Notes under the pieces: generated by a model
The model's database searches: none
Told to the model about the DNA's origin: nothing
The model's input: the letters and a program-made list of their open reading frames with translations, nothing else
Assembly: GCA_002297545.1 (NCBI GenBank)
Contig: DBLZ01000025.1
Coordinates: 1-43,481, forward strand
Reading direction: 5' to 3'
DNA length: 43,481 nt
Source: Prevotellaceae bacterium UBA711
GTDB taxonomy: Bacteria > Bacteroidota > Bacteroidia > Bacteroidales > Bacteroidaceae
Program-made: the position numbers and the translations under genes
Shown here: positions 38,723 through 43,481 of the stretch, piece after piece
Position numbering within the stretch: the stretch's first letter is position 1
How the letters are laid out: every line of letters begins with the position of its first letter

Positions 38723-39919
38723 TTACTGCAGTTTGCCCAAAGCATCCTTGATGCGCTTGATGGCCTCGATGATGTTCTCGTCGCTGGTGGCGTAGGACAT
38801 GCGGAAGCACTCGGGAGAGCCGAAAGCATCGCCGCCGACGGTGGCCACGTGGCCTACCTCCAGGAGATACATGGCCAGGTCGTTGCTGTTGTTTATGACA
38901 CGGTCGCCATACTTCTTGCCATAGAAGCTGCTGCACTTGGGGAACAGGTAGAAGGCACCCTGGGGATTGTTAACCTCCAGGCCGGGCACCTCCTTGGTGA
39001 GCCGTACGATGAGGTCGCGACGACGCTCGAAGGCCTGACGCATCACTTCCACACACGTCTGGTCGCCTGAGAAGGCAGCCTCGGCGGCTTTCTGGCTGAT
39101 GGAGCAGGGTCCGCTGGTGTACTGGCCCTGGAGCTTGTTGCAGCCCTTTACTATCCACTCAGGCGCGGCGATGAAACCTATGCGCCAGCCAGTCATGGCG
39201 TATGCCTTGGACACACCGTTGATGATGACTACGCGGTCCTTGATGTCGGGGAACTGGGCTATGGAAGCATGCTCGCCGACATAGTTTATGTGCTCGTATA
39301 TCTCATCGGCTATGACGATAACGCGTTCGTGGCGCAGCAGCACGTTCTTCAGCCCCTCCAGTTCCTCGCGGCTGTAGACGGAGCCGGTGGGGTTGCTGGG
39401 AGAGCACAGTATGATGGCGCGTGTCTTGGGCGTGATGGCAGCCTCCAACTGTTCTGGAGTTATCTTGAAGTCCTGTTCTATGGTGGAGGGAATGAACACG
39501 GGAGTGCCGTCGGCCAAAAGCACCATTTCGGGGTAGCTCACCCAGTATGGAGCAGGGATGATTACCTCGTCTCCGGCGTTCACGAGTGCCATGATGGCGT
39601 TGCAGACGCTCTGCTTGGCTCCGTTGGAACATAGGATTTGCGAGGGCAGGTAGTCCAGGTCGTTCTCGTTCTTCAGCTTGGCCACGATAGCCTTCTTCAG
39701 GTCGGGATAGCCCGGAACCGGGCTGTAGCGGCTCCAGTTCTCCTCGATAGCCTTGATGCCGGCAGCCTTGATGTGGTCGGGAGTGTTGAAGTCGGGCTCG
39801 CCCACGCTCATGTTGATGATGTCGATGCCCTGCGCCTTCAATTCGCTGCTCTTCTGGCTCATGGCCAGGGTAGCGCTGGGGGTCAGACGTTGCAGTCTGT
39901 CAGAAAGAACGTTACTCAT
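38723..39919 (-). CDS. aspC: Aspartate aminotransferase (PLP fold type I)
   Basis: Pyridoxal-phosphate aminotransferase of 398 residues, subgroup Igamma typical of bacteria. Visible features are INMSVGEPDFNTP, the PAPYWVSYPEM motif, ILCSPSNPTGSVY, IADEIYEHI, the PLP-binding lysine in NGVSKAYAMTGWRIGF, and the C-terminal SPECFRMSYATSDE with the substrate-binding Arg. It probably interconverts aspartate and oxaloacetate, though prephenate or other amino acids are possible for this subgroup. It lies 57 bp downstream of ribBA in the same direction and ends at the strong hairpin terminator. Confidence 0.94.
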   Translation of the reverse strand: MSNVLSDRLQRLTPSATLAMSQKSSELKAQGIDIINMSVGEPDFNTPDHIKAAGIKAIEENWSRYSPVPGYPDLKKAIVAKLKNENDLDYLPSQILCSNGAKQSVCNAIMALVNAGDEVIIPAPYWVSYPEMVLLADGTPVFIPSTIEQDFKITPEQLEAAITPKTRAIILCSPSNPTGSVYSREELEGLKNVLLRHERVIVIADEIYEHINYVGEHASIAQFPDIKDRVVIINGVSKAYAMTGWRIGFIAAPEWIVKGCNKLQGQYTSGPCSISQKAAEAAFSGDQTCVEVMRQAFERRRDLIVRLTKEVPGLEVNNPQGAFYLFPKCSSFYGKKYGDRVINNSNDLAMYLLEVGHVATVGGDAFGSPECFRMSYATSDENIIEAIKRIKDALGKLQ

Positions 39920-39976
39920 GATGATGTATCGTTAGGTTAGTGAATGATGTCTGTTGTACTTTGCGTCCGGGCTTGG

Positions 39977-41182
39977 TCAGAGCTTGTGCCCCATGCGCAG
40001 TTTCTTGGTCTCCAGGTATCGGCGGTTGTACTCGTTGGGAGTGATCACCACCGGCACGTTCTCCACGATGTCCAGTCCATAGCTTTCCAGGCCCACGCGC
40101 TTGACAGGATTGTTTGTTATCAGGCGGATCTTGCCTATGCCCAGCTCGCGCAGTATCTGTGCCCCCACGCCATAGTCGCGTTCGTCGGCACGGAAGCCCA
40201 AGTGTATGTTGGCATCCACGGTGTCGTCGCCCTGCTCCTGTAGCTTGTACGCAGCTATCTTGTTCATCAGTCCTATGCCGCGTCCCTCCTGTTGCAGGTA
40301 CACCACTACGCCCTTGCCTTCGCGGTCGATCATCTGCATGGCCCGGTGAAGTTGCTCTCCGCAGTCGCAGCGCTTGCTGGCAAAGATGTCGCCCGTCATG
40401 CAGCTGGAGTGCATGCGCACCAGCACCGGTTCGTCCGTAGTCCACTCTCCTTTGAATATGGCTATATGCTCCAGGCCGTTGCTCTTTTGGCGGAAGGGGA
40501 TTATGCGAAAGTGTCCGTATTCGGTGGGCAGGTCGGCCTCCACGCCCTTCTCCACCAGGCTCTCCTGGCGGAGGCGATAGGCTATGAGGTCTTTGATGGT
40601 GATGATGCGGATGCCATGCTGGCGCGCCACCTCTTTTAATTGAGGCATGCGTGCCATGGTGCCGTCCTCGTTCAGTATCTCTATGAGGGCAGCCGCCGGT
40701 TGCAGGCCGCTCATGCGTGCCAGGTCAATGGCAGCCTCGGTGTGTCCCGCCCTTTTCAGCACGCCTCGGTCCTGGGCATAGAGCGGATTTATGTGGCCGG
40801 GGCGGCCGAAGTCCGCCGGCTTGCGGCTCTTGTCGGCCAGGGCGCGTATGGTGGCGGCACGGTCGTGCACGCTCACACCAGTGGTGCAGCCCTCCAGCAG
40901 GTCCACCGTCACCGTGAACGGAGTGCCCAGCATGCTGGTGTTCACCTGTACCTGATAGTCCAGCTCCAGCTCCTTGGCGCGTGATATGGTTATCGGGGCG
41001 CACAGCACGCCACGCCCGTTACGCAGCATGAAGTTCACCTTCTCCTCGGTGATGAGTTCCGCTGCGGTGATGAAGTCGCCCTCGTTCTCTCGGTCTTCGT
41101 CGTCCACGACGATCACGAATTTTCCAGCCCGGAAGTCCTCCAGAGCCTCCTCGATGCTGCTAAGTCCTATTTCCTTGTCCAT
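39977..41182 (-). CDS. ribBA: Bifunctional RibBA: DHBP synthase / GTP cyclohydrolase II
   Basis: Both entry enzymes of riboflavin synthesis in one chain of 401 residues. The N-terminal RibB half has VVDDEDRENEGDFI (acidic metal site), RNGRGVLCAPI, HDRAATIRAL and KRAGHTEAAIDLARM. The C-terminal RibA half has MHSSCMTGDIFASKRCDCGEQL with three zinc Cys, QQEGRGIGLMNKI, and GVGAQILRELGIGKIRLITNNP. The length is normal. The start overlaps the 3' end of the LptF/G gene by 23 bp, so it is translated from the same transcript. It is not preceded by a visible FMN riboswitch, consistent with its internal operon position. Confidence 0.97.
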   Translation of the reverse strand: MDKEIGLSSIEEALEDFRAGKFVIVVDDEDRENEGDFITAAELITEEKVNFMLRNGRGVLCAPITISRAKELELDYQVQVNTSMLGTPFTVTVDLLEGCTTGVSVHDRAATIRALADKSRKPADFGRPGHINPLYAQDRGVLKRAGHTEAAIDLARMSGLQPAAALIEILNEDGTMARMPQLKEVARQHGIRIITIKDLIAYRLRQESLVEKGVEADLPTEYGHFRIIPFRQKSNGLEHIAIFKGEWTTDEPVLVRMHSSCMTGDIFASKRCDCGEQLHRAMQMIDREGKGVVVYLQQEGRGIGLMNKIAAYKLQEQGDDTVDANIHLGFRADERDYGVGAQILRELGIGKIRLITNNPVKRVGLESYGLDIVENVPVVITPNEYNRRYLETKKLRMGHKL

Positions 41183-43085
41183 TATCTGTGTTGTTGTTTA
41201 TTCTGCTGATGATGAATGTGCCTTGTTGCTGTATCTGCCCCAGGTCCTGGTACAACCTGATGCGGAACACCCAGATGCGTATCCACAGGATTATGCCTAC
41301 GGGTAGGAAGATGCCCGCGGCCATGTTCTTGCGCTTGCTGTGGAATGGCTGTGTGTGAGCGTCGGTGTACAGTATGGGCATCTCGTTCAGTGCTCCTATG
41401 ATCACGGCATCCCGGCTGTTGTGCAGTTCGTCGATGATGGCGTCCAGCCTGTCCCTCAGCTCGCGCACCACGTGGTCTTCGTGATAGTTGAAGAAGATGG
41501 CATAGTACGAGGGCATGGTGAGCAACCGCTTGTTTGCGCTGTACCGGTTGCAGTCGTGTATCAGGTCGGCAAGTCTTTGTGTCAGGGCCGGATAGTCCGG
41601 GTCGTGGATGATGATCTCCTTCTTGTTGAGCTTGCGCTTGGTGCGCATGCCCAAGAGACGCTTGAAGAACGTCTGGTATCCCTCTATGTTGAACACCACG
41701 CTGTCCTTGTTGGCCTTGCTGATGAGAAACAGGCCTATCGGAGCCAGCACCATGGAGCTGAGCCAGATGCCGAACCACACGGCCCACTCGCCTGTCTTGG
41801 CCATTTTTTCGCCTGCGGCATTGACGATATAATAGAAGATGAACACCAGTACGCTCACCACCACCGGCACGCCCAAACCGCCCTTCCTGATGATGGCACC
41901 CAGCGGTGCGCCTATGAAGAAGAATATCAGGCAGGCCAGGCTGAGGGTGAATTTCTTGCGCGCTTCCATGTGGTGGCGGCGCAGGGTCAGGTTGGTGTTC
42001 TCTGTGGTCATGCCACGGTATTCAAACTCGGCCTGTGTGCTTTGTGCGGTGTTCAGGGCTGTCTTCACCACGGTCTTCCTCTGGTCGGGGCTGAGGTGTG
42101 CGTAGGTGCTGTCCAGGGGCTGTAGTTCCGCCACCCTGGCCATCAGTCCGGCCGAGTCCTTGCACTCTGCCGGGAACACTCCCTTCAGGTACTGTCTTTT
42201 GGCCACGGAGCGTATGTGTTGCCCCAGGCTGTCGCTTACGTGGTTCAGCGAGTCTATGCCGCTGAGTATCTTGCTCAGCTCTTTGGTCTTGGCATCGCCG
42301 TTGAACAGGTTGGCGTCCATCATGTTGAAGTTGGCGTCGAAGGGTATCATGGCCTCCTCCGTGTGGAATGTCTCCCTCATGTACGGGATGTTGGCCTGCA
42401 GCATGTTGCCCGTCTGGTTGTCCACGTCCTTGAACCGCTCTCCTTCGTGCAGGGTCAGTTTCAGATGCTTGTGGTCGGGGGTGCTTTGCAGGCGTGCCGA
42501 ATCGGCCAGGACTATCTCCATCTTGTCGTATCCGCTCTCGGTGCTATAGATCATCACTCCGTAGAGCATGCCCGTCTCCTGGTCCTTTCGCTGCACAAAG
42601 ATGCTGTAGCCCGGTATGTCGCTGTAGAAGATGCCCTCGGGAATCTCCAGTTCCGGAGACTTCTGCCTCATGCTCCATAGCAGCGTGGCCAGCTGACGTG
42701 TGGCCTGGGGCTGTACGCGGTCCTGGAAATAGAAGCTGGCTACGCACACAAGCGACGTCGATACCAATATGGGGCACAGGATGCGGACCAGAGGGATGCC
42801 TGCCGCTTTCATGGAGAGTAGTTCCAACTGTTCGCCCATGTTGCCGAAACTGATCAGCGAGGCCAGCAATACGGCCAGCGGCAGTGACATCGGCACGAGG
42901 GTGAGGCTTGCGTAGAAGAAGAATTCGGTCAGGATGTCCCAGCCGAGACCCTTGCCCACGAGGTCGTCCATGTATTGCCACAGGAACTGCATGATGAAGA
43001 TGAACAGGCAGATGAAGAACGTTCCTGCAAACAGCATCAGGAAGTTCTTCAGGATGTAGAGGTCCAGTTTCTTTATTACTCTCAT
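41160..43085 (-). CDS. LptF/LptG-family LPS export permease
   Basis: Inner-membrane permease of the lipopolysaccharide export ABC transporter. The 641-residue protein has the family N-terminus LDLYILKNFLMLFAGTFFICLFIFIMQFLW, then helices near LVPMSLPLAVLLASLISFGNMGEQLELLSMKAAGIPL, a large periplasmic domain, and C-terminal helices (LACLIFFFIGAPLGAIIRKGGLG, VVSVLVFIFYYIVNAAGEK). Residues about 480-640 extend beyond a standard LptF/G (near 360), ending in another hydrophobic segment; I believe such long versions are usual in Bacteroidota. Whether it is LptF or LptG cannot be said. A TACCTTTG box lies about 26 bp upstream. Confidence 0.92.
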   Translation of the reverse strand: MRVIKKLDLYILKNFLMLFAGTFFICLFIFIMQFLWQYMDDLVGKGLGWDILTEFFFYASLTLVPMSLPLAVLLASLISFGNMGEQLELLSMKAAGIPLVRILCPILVSTSLVCVASFYFQDRVQPQATRQLATLLWSMRQKSPELEIPEGIFYSDIPGYSIFVQRKDQETGMLYGVMIYSTESGYDKMEIVLADSARLQSTPDHKHLKLTLHEGERFKDVDNQTGNMLQANIPYMRETFHTEEAMIPFDANFNMMDANLFNGDAKTKELSKILSGIDSLNHVSDSLGQHIRSVAKRQYLKGVFPAECKDSAGLMARVAELQPLDSTYAHLSPDQRKTVVKTALNTAQSTQAEFEYRGMTTENTNLTLRRHHMEARKKFTLSLACLIFFFIGAPLGAIIRKGGLGVPVVVSVLVFIFYYIVNAAGEKMAKTGEWAVWFGIWLSSMVLAPIGLFLISKANKDSVVFNIEGYQTFFKRLLGMRTKRKLNKKEIIIHDPDYPALTQRLADLIHDCNRYSANKRLLTMPSYYAIFFNYHEDHVVRELRDRLDAIIDELHNSRDAVIIGALNEMPILYTDAHTQPFHSKRKNMAAGIFLPVGIILWIRIWVFRIRLYQDLGQIQQQGTFIISRINNNTDNGQGNRT

Positions 43086-43110
43086 GCGCGCCCGTGTACA
43101 CTTAACCGCG

Positions 43111-43118
43111 CAAAGGTA
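43111..43118 (-). promoter_or_regulatory. Candidate -7 element of the lptF/G-ribBA-aspC operon
   Basis: TACCTTTG on the minus strand, 26 bp upstream of the ATG at 43085. No TTG at the ideal -33 position. Divergent from the tRNA promoter about 80 bp away. Confidence 0.6.
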
Positions 43119-43189
43119 CTATATTGGTCTGATATTGTAGGTCGCATGGGCGCTAAATGCTTTTTCTTGTAAAAAAAGCCCGCAAGTCT

Positions 43190-43220
43190 TTGGCTGTTTC
43201 GAAATAAAGTCATACCTTTG
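43190..43220 (+). promoter_or_regulatory. Sigma-ABfr promoter of the tRNA gene
   Basis: TTG at 43190-43192, exactly 20 bp, TACCTTTG at 43213-43220; transcript start expected near 43226, about 40 bases before the tRNA. Confidence 0.77.
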
Positions 43221-43266
43221 CACCCGCAACGCCGCAAGAACGGCCATGTTCGGTGCGGATGGTAAT

Positions 43267-43340
43267 GGCGGGATAGCTCAGCTGGTTAGAGCGTCGGATT
43301 CATAATCCGAAGGTCAAGGGTTCAAGTCCCTTTCCCGCTA
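43267..43340 (+). tRNA. tRNA-Met (anticodon CAT)
   Basis: A 74-base cloverleaf. Acceptor GGCGGGA (43267-43273) pairs with TCCCGCT (43333-43339), with G-T at the end and discriminator A. The D arm is GCTC/GAGC, the anticodon stem TCGGA/TCCGA encloses TTCATAA with anticodon CAT, and the T arm AAGGG/CCCTT encloses TTCAAGT. It lacks the C1-A72 mismatch and GGG/CCC anticodon-stem pairs of initiator tRNA, so it is elongator Met or, less likely, the lysidine-modified tRNA-Ile. CCA is not encoded. Confidence 0.95.
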
Positions 43341-43341
43341 C

Positions 43342-43384
43342 GCAAGAGAGAAGGAATTGCCGAGAGCAGTTTCTTCTCTCTTGC
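43342..43384 (+). terminator. Hairpin after the tRNA
   Basis: GCAAGAGAGAAG (43342-43353) is perfectly complementary to CTTCTCTCTTGC (43373-43384), a 12-bp stem with a 19-base loop. It starts two bases after the tRNA and probably terminates or helps process the transcript, although no long T-tract follows. Confidence 0.7.
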
Positions 43385-43447
43385 TTGTGTATGTAAGAGG
43401 TTACTGGAGCGAGGTAGGTTGTCGTGCGCCGGCCCCCTTCTGTTTCC

Positions 43448-43477
43448 GGGTCAGCGGATTTTGGGTCAGCGGATTTT
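43448..43477. repeat. Tandem 15-bp direct repeat at the right edge
   Basis: GGGTCAGCGGATTTT occurs twice without a gap (43448-43462 and 43463-43477). The array may continue past the window. No gene is seen between the tRNA hairpin and the edge. Confidence 0.8.
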
Positions 43478-43481
43478 CCCG

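Noticed and set aside
41160..43085. Fusion of LptF/G with a second enzyme because of the long C-terminus
   Set aside because: The C-terminal extension has a hydrophobic segment and charged stretches but no recognisable catalytic motif.
43267..43340. Initiator tRNA-fMet
   Set aside because: The first pair is G-T, not the unpaired C1-A72 of initiators, and the anticodon stem lacks the three G-C pairs.

Overview
The window reads as ordinary chromosome of a Bacteroidota (Bacteroidales) bacterium, probably Prevotellaceae-like. The evidence is a set of promoters of the Bacteroidota sigma-ABfr type (TTG, 20 bp, TAnnTTTG), the lack of Shine-Dalgarno sequences, a PorT-type protein of the type IX secretion system, BspA-like leucine-rich repeat proteins, a seven-helix membrane regulator with an AraC-type DNA-binding tail, and a secreted protein whose C-terminal tail (NGKVVVLKAGKKYTVAGQ) is of a kind I associate with Prevotella. 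Lipid A synthesis (lpxK) and an LptF/LptG permease show a Gram-negative envelope. The species cannot be fixed from the sequence alone. I see no phage, insertion sequence, CRISPR array or rRNA.

Layout. 1-5257 (minus): start of the division and cell-wall cluster, mraZ-rsmH-ftsL-ftsI-murE, with murE running off the left edge; two TGGGG repeats in the mraZ promoter look like a MraZ autoregulatory operator. 5553-7505 (plus): secreted cyclophilin and membrane regulator. 8044-10279: a duplicated-domain secreted protein and a small secreted protein. 10382-17110 (plus): a run of GNAT acyltransferase (GlsB-like), dGTPase, dUTPase, TPR protein, DUF4292 lipoprotein and EnvC-like LytM protein. A convergent M20 deacylase follows (17073-18137, minus). 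18586-25719 (plus): acyl-CoA ligase, release factor 2, CYTH protein, two tandem sodium symporters and a helix-hairpin-helix protein. 25765-27630 (minus): a secreted fusion of two phosphoesterase domains. 27894-30855 (plus): lpxK, purine nucleoside phosphorylase, thiL. 31261-33069 (plus): queuosine cluster yhhQ-queC-queF. 33197-34529 (minus): rplS and porT. 34707-34871: ferredoxin. 35362-38593: two BspA-like proteins. 38723-43085 (minus): aspartate aminotransferase, ribBA, lptF/G permease. 43267-43340: tRNA-Met(CAT).

The most unusual signal is non-coding. Three intergenic gaps (7583-7670, 18271-18358, 30909-30996) each hold exactly four units of a 22-bp-phased repeat centred on CCGG, usually within AAACCGGTTT. 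Each array lies about 160-280 bp upstream of a sigma-ABfr promoter. I do not recognise this element; it could be a regulator or nucleoid-protein array or an RNA element. Other points of interest are the MraZ operator candidate, a possible preQ1-sensing pseudoknot in front of the queuosine genes, a near-leaderless membrane regulator, a release factor 2 gene without its usual programmed frameshift, and an Asn-to-Asp change at the base-recognition position of the purine nucleoside phosphorylase.
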